Source: Jiangella muralis (GTDB lineage Bacteria; Actinomycetota; Actinomycetes; Jiangellales; Jiangellaceae). From it: a stretch of 64,000 bases of DNA. This document shows, piece after piece, positions 31,879 through 41,185 of this stretch (positions are counted from its first letter, which is position 1; every line of letters starts with the position of its first letter). The notes below the pieces were generated by a model, which ran no database searches, was not told the DNA's origin, and saw nothing but the letters and a program-made list of their open reading frames with translations. The DNA is taken from the NCBI RefSeq assembly GCF_001270745.1, contig NZ_KQ434756.1, forward strand, positions 62,001 through 126,000, in the 5' to 3' direction. A program made the position numbers and the translations under genes.

Positions 31879-34377
31879 ATGCAGGGTGCCGATCGCGACC
31901 GCCGACGAGCGGGTCCGCGCCCCGTCCTGTCCAGACCCCGCCTCAGCGAGCCGCTGGCCAGGCGTGACGCCGCACCCATCGTCGTCGTCCAGGGCCCGCC
32001 GGGGCTGGGCAAGTCGCTGCTGCTCGACGACGTCGCCCGCCGGCTCGGCGCCGGGCGGGTGGCGCGGGTCGATCCTGACGCCGGCGACCTCGGTGCGGTC
32101 GTCGGCGACATCCTGGCCCATGCGGTGACCGGCGACGCGTCCGACCCGCCGACGATCCTGCTCGACGACGCCGCCGATCCCGACGGCGACGGCGTGCGCG
32201 CCGCGCTCCGGGCGGTGCGCGACCACGACACCCGGCTGCTGCTGAGCACCCGGACCCTGCCCCGGTGGGTCACCGCCGACCGCCTGCTCGACGGCACCAT
32301 CCACCTCGTCGGCCTGCCCGACCTGCTGTTCGACGGCGCCGAGGTGCAGCAGCTGGCCACTCGGTTCCGGGTCGCCCTGAGCGCCGACGACATCGCCGAG
32401 CTGGACCAGGCGACGGACGGCTGGCCGGCGCTGGTGGTCGCGTGGCTGCGCACGCGGCGGCCGGACGCCACGCTGTCCGAGCGGACGCTGCACGACCTCA
32501 TCGACCGCTTCGTCCGCATCGAGGTGCTCGGCGACCTCCCGCCGGCCGACCGCACGCTGCTGACCGACGCCGCCGCGGTGCCCCGGTTCGACGCGACCGT
32601 GCTGGCGCTGCTGCTGGCGGACCGCGCGACGCCGGACGACCCGGCCACGCTGATCGACCGCTGGGCCACGGCCGGGCGGCTGGTGCCCGCGTCCGACGAG
32701 GGCCACTGGCGGCTGCCGCTGCCGGTGCGCCGCTGCCTGCTGGCGCAGCTGGACCTCGAGCGGCCCGGGCGGCGCACGGACCTCGTCACGCGGGCCGTCC
32801 GCCTGCTGGTCGCCCGCGGCCGGACCACCGACGCGCTGCCGCTGGTGGTCGACTCCGCGCTGGACAAGGCGACCGCCGGCAGCGTGGTGCGGGCCAGCTG
32901 GGAGCCGGCCGTCGCGCGCGGCCAGTTCGACGACCTGCTGCCGGCCGTGAACACGCTGCCCGACGACGTCGTGGCCGCCGACCCCGTGCTGTTGCTGCTG
33001 GCCGCCATCTCCGCGGTCGCGCCGCCGCCCGACCTCGAGGCGTTCGCCCGCCGGGTCGCGCAGGCCGACCGGCTGGTCGACCAGCACACGCTCAGCGGCA
33101 CGCTGCTGACCATCCGCTGCTTCCAGATGGTGCTGGCCCGGGCCCGCGGCGACGCCGCTGCCTCCGTCACCGTCGAGCGCAGGGGGCGCACGCTGATCGA
33201 CGCCGCCGGCGACGAGCAGTTGCGCGAACACCTCGACCGCGTCGTCTACTTCGACTGGCAGACCGGCGCCAACCGGCTCGCGACCGGCGACCTCGAGGCC
33301 GCCGAGACCATCCTCGGCCACGCCACCACGCAGGCCCGGCACCACGGCATCGCCTGGCACGAGGCCAACAGCGAGGCGCTGCGCTCGTACACCTCGCTGC
33401 TGCGCGGCGATCTCGCCGGCTCGGCCCGGCAGTCGCGGACGGCGTCCGAGATCGCCCGGCGGCACGGCTGGGCCGACAACCAGTTCACCGACCACGTGCA
33501 CCTCACCCGCGGCACGCTCGACCTCGAGCACGGCCGCACCGCCGGGGTGGCCGAGCGGCTGCACCGCGCCCAGCGCCGGGTCGACCGCGACATCGTGCCG
33601 CCGGCCGGACGGCTCGCGCTCGCGTGGTCGGTGCTCGCGCTGCTGACCGGCGACCGCACCGCCGCCGGGCACGCCGACCTGCTCACCGGCGACGACTACG
33701 CCACCAACCGGCTGCCCCTGAACCGGCTGCTGGCCACCATCGCCCGCTCCTATGCCCTGCTCGCCCGCGACGACCCGAAGGCCGCGTCCGACGTGCTCGA
33801 GCCCGTGGTCGCGCCGCCCCGGCACGCCGCGCTGCTCGCCGTCCCGCGGGCCCGTGCCCTGCTGGCCGCCGACGACCCACTGGCGGCCGGCCGCGAGCTG
33901 GCCGCGCTGGGCGACCTCGGCGCCGTCCCGCTGACCGTCCGCGCCGACGTCCACGCCCTGCACGTCGAGTGCGCCCTGCAACGCGGCGTCCACGCCGACG
34001 GCGACCAGCTGTTCGCGCTGATCGAGCGGACCGGCGCCCGGCGGCCGCTGCTGCTGCCGCCGTTGCTGCGGACGGCGATCGTGGGCGGCGAGTTGCCGCT
34101 GCCGTCGTCCGGGCCGCTGAGCACGCTGGCGGTCGAACTGGCGGCGCTGCACCGCGCCAACACCGAGGGCGCGCCGGCGCTGTCCGAGCGCGAGACCGAG
34201 GTGCTGCTGTCGCTGGACGGGCCCGACACCCTCAGCGAGATCGCGAAGTCGATGTACATCTCCGGCAACACGCTGAAGACGACGGCTCGCTCGCTCTACC
34301 GCAAGCTCGGCGCGGCCGACCGCTACGAGGCCGTCACCGTGGCCCGGGCGCTGGCGATCCTGCCGCCCGCCCCCTGA
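31879..34377 (+). CDS. LAL/MalT-type LuxR-family regulator, second
   Basis: An 832-residue protein with Walker A VVQGPPGLGKSLLL (near residue 45) and Walker B TILLDDAAD, a TPR-like helical middle and a C-terminal LuxR-type domain (LSERETEVLLSL, then DTLSEIAKSMYISGNTLKTT and ARSLYRKLGAADRYEAV). ATG at 31879 is preferred to GTG 31855 because of a GGGGAGG site 6 nt before it; a TAAGAT -10 candidate lies at 31840-31845. It shares a 194-bp promoter gap with the divergent first LAL gene and is followed by an ECF-like sigma factor gene. Confidence 0.88.
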   Translation: MQGADRDRRRAGPRPVLSRPRLSEPLARRDAAPIVVVQGPPGLGKSLLLDDVARRLGAGRVARVDPDAGDLGAVVGDILAHAVTGDASDPPTILLDDAADPDGDGVRAALRAVRDHDTRLLLSTRTLPRWVTADRLLDGTIHLVGLPDLLFDGAEVQQLATRFRVALSADDIAELDQATDGWPALVVAWLRTRRPDATLSERTLHDLIDRFVRIEVLGDLPPADRTLLTDAAAVPRFDATVLALLLADRATPDDPATLIDRWATAGRLVPASDEGHWRLPLPVRRCLLAQLDLERPGRRTDLVTRAVRLLVARGRTTDALPLVVDSALDKATAGSVVRASWEPAVARGQFDDLLPAVNTLPDDVVAADPVLLLLAAISAVAPPPDLEAFARRVAQADRLVDQHTLSGTLLTIRCFQMVLARARGDAAASVTVERRGRTLIDAAGDEQLREHLDRVVYFDWQTGANRLATGDLEAAETILGHATTQARHHGIAWHEANSEALRSYTSLLRGDLAGSARQSRTASEIARRHGWADNQFTDHVHLTRGTLDLEHGRTAGVAERLHRAQRRVDRDIVPPAGRLALAWSVLALLTGDRTAAGHADLLTGDDYATNRLPLNRLLATIARSYALLARDDPKAASDVLEPVVAPPRHAALLAVPRARALLAADDPLAAGRELAALGDLGAVPLTVRADVHALHVECALQRGVHADGDQLFALIERTGARRPLLLPPLLRTAIVGGELPLPSSGPLSTLAVELAALHRANTEGAPALSERETEVLLSLDGPDTLSEIAKSMYISGNTLKTTARSLYRKLGAADRYEAVTVARALAILPPAP

Positions 34378-34478
34378 CCCGGTTTGTGGTGGTTCGTCGC
34401 TTCATCGTGAATCCCCCTAGCAAGATCTGCGGGGAGTGCCGACGCGCCGGGGACCCCGCTGCCACCAGGTTCTTCGTC

Positions 34479-35096
34479 ATGACCGATGCGTGGGATCACC
34501 AGGAGTTCGCGATCCTGCTGGACCGGGCCCACGACGGCGACGACGACGCCTTCGGGATCCTCTACGAGAAGACCGCGCCGATGGCGCACCGAGCGGCCCA
34601 GCACATCGTCCGTGACCGGCACGCGGCGGACGACCTGGTCCAGGAGACGTTCTGCCTCGTGCTGAACGCCGTCCGGGCCGGGCGCGGGCCGCGGTCGTCG
34701 TTCCCCGGCTACGTGCTGTCGACGGTGAAACGGCTGGCCTACCGGCACTCCAGCGCCCGCGGCCGTATCGTCGCCGTCCAGGACCCGGCGGCGTGGGACG
34801 CGCTGCTCGGCCGGCCCGGCGACGGCTCCGGCGACGGGCCGGGCGACGGGTCTTGCAACGGGCCCGGCAACGGGCCCGGCGACGGGTCCGGCGACGTGAG
34901 CCGGGCGGCGACGGCGCTGGCCAGCCTGCCCGCCCGCTGGCGCCACGTCCTCTGGCTCGTCGACGTCGAGCGCTACTCGCCGTCCGAGCTGGGTTCGCGG
35001 CTCTCGATGACCCCCAACGCCGTCTCCAGCCTGGCGACGCGGGCCCGCAAGGCGCTGCGGGCCGCCTACCACGCCGCCCCCATCGTCGACGCCTGA
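34479..35096 (+). CDS. ECF-like RNA polymerase sigma factor
   Basis: A 205-residue protein. Region 2 spans about residues 10-80 (FGILYEKTAPMAHRAAQHIV, then ADDLVQETFCLVLNAVR). Region 4 spans about 143-198 (LPARWRHVLWLVDVERYSPSELGSRLSM, then TPNAVSSLATRARKALR). The linker at residues 114-139 is a Gly/Asp repeat encoded by a 12-bp tandem repeat. ATG 34479 has no strong ribosome site; a longer N-terminus in the same frame cannot be ruled out. No anti-sigma gene is adjacent. It follows the second LAL regulator after 101 bp. Confidence 0.85.
   Translation: MTDAWDHQEFAILLDRAHDGDDDAFGILYEKTAPMAHRAAQHIVRDRHAADDLVQETFCLVLNAVRAGRGPRSSFPGYVLSTVKRLAYRHSSARGRIVAVQDPAAWDALLGRPGDGSGDGPGDGSCNGPGNGPGDGSGDVSRAATALASLPARWRHVLWLVDVERYSPSELGSRLSMTPNAVSSLATRARKALRAAYHAAPIVDA
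34818..34895 (+). repeat. 12-bp tandem repeat, 6.5 copies, within the sigma gene
   Basis: The unit GGCGACGGGTCC and variants runs in frame and encodes Gly-[Asp/Asn]-Gly-[Ser/Pro] between the sigma region 2 and region 4 domains. One unit begins TGC (Cys). Length change by one unit would keep the frame. Confidence 0.85.
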
Positions 35097-35519
35097 CCGC
35101 ACGCCGCCCGGCCACGCCGCCGGGCATCACCACAGGTCAAGGACCCGTCCAGGACGCTGGTGCTCTGCCGTCAGATCTGACCGCAGACCTCCATCGCGCG
35201 ATCGCGCTCTGCCACCACATCCGACCGCAGAGCACCAGGCGGCGTGCACACCCGGGTCGAACGCGCGAAAGGCCCGAGCGCCGCCGCCTGACCGCACACC
35301 ACCCCAGCGACGCCGCTTCGCCACCTGATCCACCCCTGGAAAACGATCAGGTGACCAAACCGCGCCCACGAACAGCGCAACGTCACCTGATCAACTCCAG
35401 CATGCGGACACGAAACGATCAGGTGACGAAGCGGCCACCAGAAGCGGCCGCTAGGTCACCCGATCGTTTCCGACGAGCGGGACCGACCGCCACCCCGGCC
35501 GGCCCCGCTCGCTCCCCCG
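35097..35519. other. Gene-free convergent region
   Basis: No credible reading frame. The region separates the convergent sigma-factor and surface-protein genes and holds the inverted-repeat array described separately, plus the word YYGACCGCASA at 35177, 35220 and 35288. Confidence 0.7.
35157..35471. repeat. Array of alternating inverted repeats
   Basis: Five copies of GATCAGGTGAC occur in strictly alternating orientation, beginning at 35320 (one mismatch), 35345, 35382, 35417 and 35455 (one mismatch), about 25-38 bp apart. The last two extend to 16-bp arms (GAAACGATCAGGTGAC, 35412-35427, with 35455-35470; one mismatch). Upstream, CTGGTGCTCTGC (35157-35168) is inverted perfectly at 35227-35238, and GTCAGATCTGAC (35170-35181) is a perfect palindrome. 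The array could fold into several hairpins and end transcription from both sides, or bind a protein repeatedly. Confidence 0.75.
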
Positions 35520-38500
35520 TCAGCCGATCAGGCCCCCCGTCCCTGAGCGGCGACGCGTGACCACCAACGCCGTGCCACCGGCGATGATGAGCAGGCCACC
35601 CGCGAGCAGCAGCAGCGCGGACGTGCCACTACCGGTGTCAGCGAGGTCGTCGCCACCGTCGCCACCACCGTCGCTACCGCCGTCGCCACCACCGTTGCCG
35701 TCGTCATCGCCACCCGGAGGCGGCGTGCCCGGCGTCTCCGGCGGCGTCGGCGGGTCGAGCGGGGCGCAGGCGTCCGCGTCCAGCTCGTGACCGTTGTGGT
35801 CGACGAGGCCGAGGTTGAGCAGGCCGCCCGTGTCGCCGGAGCCCGGGTCGTCCGGGCACGACACCGACTCGGCGGTCGCGGTGGCCGGGTCGACCGTGAC
35901 CGCGACGGTCACCTCGTAGGTGTGCGTCGTGTCGACGTCGATGGTGACGTCGCCGGTGATGGCGTTCTCCGGCGCGTCGGGCTCCTCGCCCTGGCCGGTG
36001 AACGTGTCCAGCACCGGGATGTCGCCCGGGTCGGTGTTGGCCGCCGTGACGTCGACGACGTCGATGCCGGTGCCGAACTGGAACTGGTCGCTCAGCACGT
36101 AGTCCCCGGCCGCGGCGCCGTCGTTGTGCACCTCCAGCTCGTAGGTGATGGTGTACGCGTTCGTGCCGGTCGACGTGGGCCCGGACGCGATGGTCTTGTC
36201 CAGGTGAATCGACGGCAGGTCGGCGCAGTCGGTGTCGGTGATCTCGTCGCCGCCCTCGGTGGTGAGGGTGGCGCCGTTGTTCAGACCGCCGTTCTCCCAG
36301 TTGTCGCCCGGCTCACCCGCGCACGCCGCCGCGGTGTTGCCGTCGTCGTCCACCTCGAAGTTCGGGGGGACGTCGGCGACGACGGTGATGGTGTAGACGT
36401 GCGGCGCGTAGCCGTCGTCGTTCATGCCCGGCAGCAGCACGTCCTCGGCGATGAGGGTGTCCTCGAGACCGTCCCAGTCCTCGTTCACGTCCACACCCTC
36501 GGGGTAGTCCGTGATCTCGGCGTAGTCGACCTCGACGGTGTCGCCGAACAGCAGCTCGTCCTCGAGGTCGTACGTGGTCTCGCCCGGCAGCAGGTTGTTC
36601 ACCGTCAGCGTGTAGACGACCTGCCACTGGCCGTCGTCCACCGGCTCGGCGGACACCAGCTCCTTGTCGAGGTCCGGCTCACCGAGCGAGAGGCAGGCCT
36701 CGTCGTCGTCGGTGAGGTCGTTGTGCTCGATGCCGGTGCTGTTGGCCAGCCCGCCGTTCTCGCCGGAGTCCGGCTCGGGGCAGGTCATCGACTCGTCGGT
36801 GAGCGTCTCCTCGTCCAGCGAGAAGACCACCTGCACCTGGTAGGTGTGCACCCCGCCGGCGGCGAGCGGCACGTCCTCGGCGATGACGTTGACGGGGTCG
36901 CCGTCCGCGCCCTGGCCGGTCCAGGTGTCCAGCGCGGTGACGCCCTCGGGCGTCGTGATCACGTCGGAGGACTCGACGACGATCCCCTCGCCGTAGCGGA
37001 GCTGGTCGCTGATGGTGTAGTCACCGTCGCCCGCGCCCGTGTTCGACGCCACCAGGTCGTAGGTGATGGTCCACGTGCCGTCGCCGTTGGCGGTCGGCCC
37101 GTCGCTGATCGTCTTCTCGATGTCGATCGACGGCAGCGGCGCGCAGGCCTGGTCGTCCTCGGTCAGGCCCGCCTCGTCGGTCAGCGACGACGTGTTGTTG
37201 AACGCCGTGTCCGCCGTCGGGTCGCCGCCCTCGCCCGGGCACGCCGTCGGGTCCTCGCCGCCCTCACCGGGCACGAGCTGCAGCGGCGCTTCCGCGATCA
37301 CCGTCAGCTCGTAGTGGTGCGGCGCGTACCCGTCGTCGTCGGTGCCCAGGAGCGGCACCTGCTCGGCGACGACCAGCTGGTCCTGCCCGTTCCACGGCGG
37401 GTCGAACAGCGTGGCCTCGGCGGGCGACACGGTGACGTCGGCGGAGACGATGGTGACCTGGTCGGAGAAGTGCAGCTCGTCCGACAGGTCGTACCACGTC
37501 GCCTGGACGCCCTTGTTCGTCACGTCGATGCCGTAGACGATCTCCCACTGGCCGTTGCCGATCGGCGTGGCCGAGATGAGCGTCTTGTCGTGGGTCGGCT
37601 GGCCGACCTCACGGCACTCGGTGTCGGTGTCCGGGTAGCCGTTGAACGACGAGTTCGCGTCGTTGTACAGCCCCGTGCCCTCTTCACCCTCGCCGCCGGC
37701 CAGCGTGCAGTCCGACGGGTCGGGCTGGGCGGGCGGGTTCGGCAGGTCGACGGTGAACTGGACGGTGACGGTGTACTCGTGCGCCTCCAGCGCCCCGATC
37801 GGCTCGTCCTCGACGATCAGCAGGTCGCTGACGCCGTCGTACTCCGGCCGGGTGGTGATGGTGCCCGGGACGGTGTTCGCGGCGACCACCGAGCCGTCGA
37901 CGATCTCGATGCCGGCGCCGAAGCGCAGCGCGTCCTCGAGGTCGTAGTCGGTCGGCACCTCGGACTCGTTGGTGACGGTGAGGCCGTAGGTGATCTCCCA
38001 GACGCCGGGCTGGTTCTCCCGGTCCACGACGTGCGGCTCGGTGACGACGGTCTTGTCGAGCGTGACGATCGGCAGGTCGCCGCACTCGTCGTCGGTGAGG
38101 TCCTCGTGGTTGGTCGGGTCCAGCGTGGCGTGGTTGAACAGCCCCGTCGTCGCGTCGCCGGCCTGCTGGCCGTCGGTGCAGGCCAGGTTCTCCGGCACCG
38201 CCGTCACCTCACCGGTGTCGGGGTCGGTGGTGAGCCGGATGGTGACCTCGAGCGTGTAGACGTGCTCGGTGCCGTTCTCGACGGTCGACTGCGGCGCGAT
38301 CGGCACCTCGCCGGTCACGACGTTGAGGTCGGTCGTGCCGTCCCAGTTCGGGTTCAGCAGGCCGTCGGCCTCCGGCGGACCGGACACCACCTCGGTGTCG
38401 ACCACCTCGACGCCGTCGCCGTAGCCGGTGAGGTCGTCGGTGAGCAGATACGCCCCCGGGATCATCCCGGTGTTCTCGGCGACCAGCTCGTAGACGACCG

Positions 38501-40973
38501 TCCACGTGCCGTCGTCGTCCGGGTTCTCCGTGGGTCCGGACACCGTGCGCTTGTCGAACTCGTAGTCGATGTTCGAGTAGCCGAAGTCGATCGTGTGGTC
38601 GTTCTCGCCCGGACCGCCGGTGGTGATGGCGGCGTACGGGAAGTCGCCGTCGTCGGTGGTCTCCACGAGGCCGTCCGAGTCGTTCCGGTTCGCGTCGACG
38701 GAGTTCGGGTCACCGGTGTCGGGCACCGTCGGATACCAGTTCTCCAGCGGCCCGCCGGCTTCGTAGTCCGCCGGGTTGTCGACGCCCACGACGTAGTCGG
38801 TGTGCGTCTTCAGCTGGTAGTCCTGGTCGTTGGACGAGAAGTAGTACTCGCCCTTCGCGTCGGTCGTCGTGGTGGAGACGAGCGTGCGGTTGCCGTCCTC
38901 GTCCACCTCGTACAGGTTGACAGTGGCGCCCTCGACCGGAGCCTCGTCCGGGTCCTGGATGCCGTCGTTGTCGTTGTCGTACCAGACGTAGTTGCCGATC
39001 TCGATCGGCGCGGCCGACGCCATCGCCGTCAGCTCACCGAGGCCGTTGCCCTTGACCGTCGCGCCGGGCGGCACGTTGGTCCCGGTGATGATCGCCGCAC
39101 CGCGCGGCTCGACCAGCCCGCCGTTGTCCTGGAAGTACCGGCGGGTGCCGACCTGGAAGCCGCCCTCGGCCGTGTGCAGGCCGGTCTCGAGAATGCCGTC
39201 CTCACGGCTGGGAACGACGAGCGTCGCGCCGAGGTGCTCCGCCCCGTTCACCCAGGTGTCCATGAAGAACTTGCCCGGCTGGCCGTTGGGGCCGTTGAGC
39301 GTCACCTGCGTGTTCGCGCCCGGCTGGCCATTGACCTGGCCGTTCTGCTCGATGCTCCAGGTGCCGTCGCCATTCGAGCCCGCCTTCAGCAGCTCACCGC
39401 CGAGCGAGCGGGGAACGACGAGGAAGTCGTTGTCCGGTGCGAGGTTGGTGTAGGCGCCGAAGAGGTCGCCGCCCAGGTCGCGGATGCCCACGACCAGATC
39501 GCCGTGCAGGTAGCGCGCGTCGGCGACGATCGGCACGGCGGAGTACATCACGTTGCCCTGCAGGAACTGCAGCCAGTCGGCGGAGTTGGTGGTCCACGGC
39601 TGGTAGTTGGCGCTGAAGAGGCCGGCGAACAGGCCGCGGTTGTAGTCGAGCGGGAAATCCAGCACCAGGGTGAGGTCCGTCGGATCGGCCGGGTCGAACG
39701 AGTACACGTAGGCGTGCAGGTCGGCGCGGCTGCCGGTGGACTCGGCCGTGTCCGTCACGGTCAGGTACATCTCGTTGGTCTCGGGGTTGGCGGAGATGCC
39801 GTGCGGGCGCAGGTCGCTGCCGTCCGGGAAGTACGAGTCCAGCTCGTGCTCGGTCACGTCGAGCACCTGGGTGCCGTCGCGACTGATGCCGATCTCGACC
39901 AGAGACCGGTTGTGGAGGTTCACCGCGAACAGCGACTCCTGGTCGTTGGAGATCTCCATCGCGCCGAGGCCCTCGCGCCCGACCCGGTCCCAGGCCTGGG
40001 TGTCGCGCCCCCAGTCGTAGGCGGGGTTGTCGAGCGCCATGATCGGCCGCAGGCCGTTCGGGTCACCGACCGCCGCGCCAGGGTCCGAGTCGCTGCCGAC
40101 GTCGATCCCGTAGTCGGTCAGGTCCAGAAAGACGTCGCCGGTGGCGGTGGGCGAGGCCGGCGTGCCGTCGTCCGGCGTGATCTTGTAGATCGCGCCGATG
40201 CCGCCCGGGCCGATACCGGTGTGTCGCCGGACGTACGCCGAGGCGAACACCGAGCCCATGACGCCAGGCTCCTCGGCCCGCTGGTAGGCCGTGCCGTAGG
40301 TCGTGCCGATCTGGCCGAACGGCACCTGCATGGTGGTCGGCACCGCCGTCGTGGTGTTCGGGCTCATCGCCTCGTACTCGTGCGCCGCGCCGCCGAATTC
40401 GGCGGAGAAGGCGCCGTCGTGGCCGCCGAACCGGAACGCGGGCAGGAACACGAACGGGTTGTTCTCGACGAACGTGCCCGGGGTCTGGAAGGAGAAGTCG
40501 ACCGAGGTCGCCGGGACGGCGTCGACGAACTGGACGGTGGTGCCGTTGCTCGAGCCGGCCGCGCGGCCGACGACGGAGTCGCGCCACTCCTCCCACTCCG
40601 GCGTGTCCGGCACGTTCGCCTCGACCCGCCACGGACCGGCGTCGCTGGTCACCGGCAGCGAGTAGGTGCCGTCGGCCGCGGTGGTCACCGGGCCGGCGAC
40701 GTTGCCGGCGGCGTCGTAGGCGTAGACCTCGATGCCCTCCAGCAGGCCGGACGCCTCGAACGTGTCGTACATGCCGTCAGAGTCGTAGTCCTGCCAGATG
40801 GTGCCGGTGATCGGATCGCCGACGGCGGCCTGCGCCGGCAGGGTGGACGCACCGGCGGCACCGAGCACGGATGCGACGAGGCCCAGGGCGACGAGTCCTC
40901 CCCCCACCGCGCGGGCCCGTCGTGGGCGGGGTTGGGGTGGTCGGCCGTGGCCGCGTTCCTGGAGCGCTCTCAC
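35520..40973 (-). CDS. LADTG-anchored surface protein with SdrD_B and DUF11-like repeats
   Basis: A 1817-residue secreted protein. GTG 40973 is chosen because of a GGAGGA site; a GTG at 41027 would add 18 residues. A Sec signal ends near STLPAQA. An SdrD_B-like domain follows (TGTIWQDYDSDGMYD), then a ~470-residue propeller-like region, a second SdrD_B domain (near 656-800, IGNYVWYDNDNDGIQDPDE), six DUF11-like repeats starting near 803, 968, 1125, 1282, 1432 and 1587 (each with a DK or EK start and a YxLxD-LxFG pattern), a Gly/Asp/Pro linker, LADTG at 1777-1781, a membrane helix and RRR. This is the layout of a sortase (class E-like) substrate. Repeats 3/5 and 4/6 are most alike. It probably mediates surface contact; no ligand is evident. 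Confidence 0.88.
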   Translation of the reverse strand: MRALQERGHGRPPQPRPRRARAVGGGLVALGLVASVLGAAGASTLPAQAAVGDPITGTIWQDYDSDGMYDTFEASGLLEGIEVYAYDAAGNVAGPVTTAADGTYSLPVTSDAGPWRVEANVPDTPEWEEWRDSVVGRAAGSSNGTTVQFVDAVPATSVDFSFQTPGTFVENNPFVFLPAFRFGGHDGAFSAEFGGAAHEYEAMSPNTTTAVPTTMQVPFGQIGTTYGTAYQRAEEPGVMGSVFASAYVRRHTGIGPGGIGAIYKITPDDGTPASPTATGDVFLDLTDYGIDVGSDSDPGAAVGDPNGLRPIMALDNPAYDWGRDTQAWDRVGREGLGAMEISNDQESLFAVNLHNRSLVEIGISRDGTQVLDVTEHELDSYFPDGSDLRPHGISANPETNEMYLTVTDTAESTGSRADLHAYVYSFDPADPTDLTLVLDFPLDYNRGLFAGLFSANYQPWTTNSADWLQFLQGNVMYSAVPIVADARYLHGDLVVGIRDLGGDLFGAYTNLAPDNDFLVVPRSLGGELLKAGSNGDGTWSIEQNGQVNGQPGANTQVTLNGPNGQPGKFFMDTWVNGAEHLGATLVVPSREDGILETGLHTAEGGFQVGTRRYFQDNGGLVEPRGAAIITGTNVPPGATVKGNGLGELTAMASAAPIEIGNYVWYDNDNDGIQDPDEAPVEGATVNLYEVDEDGNRTLVSTTTTDAKGEYYFSSNDQDYQLKTHTDYVVGVDNPADYEAGGPLENWYPTVPDTGDPNSVDANRNDSDGLVETTDDGDFPYAAITTGGPGENDHTIDFGYSNIDYEFDKRTVSGPTENPDDDGTWTVVYELVAENTGMIPGAYLLTDDLTGYGDGVEVVDTEVVSGPPEADGLLNPNWDGTTDLNVVTGEVPIAPQSTVENGTEHVYTLEVTIRLTTDPDTGEVTAVPENLACTDGQQAGDATTGLFNHATLDPTNHEDLTDDECGDLPIVTLDKTVVTEPHVVDRENQPGVWEITYGLTVTNESEVPTDYDLEDALRFGAGIEIVDGSVVAANTVPGTITTRPEYDGVSDLLIVEDEPIGALEAHEYTVTVQFTVDLPNPPAQPDPSDCTLAGGEGEEGTGLYNDANSSFNGYPDTDTECREVGQPTHDKTLISATPIGNGQWEIVYGIDVTNKGVQATWYDLSDELHFSDQVTIVSADVTVSPAEATLFDPPWNGQDQLVVAEQVPLLGTDDDGYAPHHYELTVIAEAPLQLVPGEGGEDPTACPGEGGDPTADTAFNNTSSLTDEAGLTEDDQACAPLPSIDIEKTISDGPTANGDGTWTITYDLVASNTGAGDGDYTISDQLRYGEGIVVESSDVITTPEGVTALDTWTGQGADGDPVNVIAEDVPLAAGGVHTYQVQVVFSLDEETLTDESMTCPEPDSGENGGLANSTGIEHNDLTDDDEACLSLGEPDLDKELVSAEPVDDGQWQVVYTLTVNNLLPGETTYDLEDELLFGDTVEVDYAEITDYPEGVDVNEDWDGLEDTLIAEDVLLPGMNDDGYAPHVYTITVVADVPPNFEVDDDGNTAAACAGEPGDNWENGGLNNGATLTTEGGDEITDTDCADLPSIHLDKTIASGPTSTGTNAYTITYELEVHNDGAAAGDYVLSDQFQFGTGIDVVDVTAANTDPGDIPVLDTFTGQGEEPDAPENAITGDVTIDVDTTHTYEVTVAVTVDPATATAESVSCPDDPGSGDTGGLLNLGLVDHNGHELDADACAPLDPPTPPETPGTPPPGGDDDGNGGGDGGSDGGGDGGDDLADTGSGTSALLLLAGGLLIIAGGTALVVTRRRSGTGGLIG

Positions 40974-41092
40974 AGGGGTCCTCCGTCGCTGTCGTACAAC
41001 TGCGGTTGCACCTCGGCGCCGCACCACCCGGGGCCCGGATAGACGACGGCGCTGACCATGAAGAGTCGGCCGGCATGGCGATCAGCACGCGA

Positions 41093-41108
41093 TGTGACGC
41101 ACATCACG
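41093..41108. promoter_or_regulatory. CRP/FNR-type site TGTGA-N6-TCACG
   Basis: The site matches TGTGA-N6-TCACA at nine of ten positions. It lies in the divergent gap between the surface protein (start 40973) and the lipoprotein-DyP operon (start 41186), near -80 for the latter. The regulator is not in the window. Confidence 0.45.
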
Positions 41109-41185
41109 TTTCGAAGCGGAACTCCCCGGCTCGAGTGTCCGAATTGCCAGGTGAGCGAGCCGTGGCCATGCCTACACTCGGGCGC

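Noticed and set aside
34479-35096. Pseudogene status of the sigma factor because of the repeat
   Set aside because: The repeat is in frame and both sigma domains are intact.
35320-35470. CRISPR array
   Set aside because: The repeated word is only 11 nt, alternates in orientation, spacers differ in length, and no cas gene is near.
35787-41042. A 1751-codon plus-strand open frame opposite the surface-protein gene
   Set aside because: It mirrors the real gene's codon positions in high-GC DNA, is rich in Arg/Val/Gly with no domains, and has no ribosome site.
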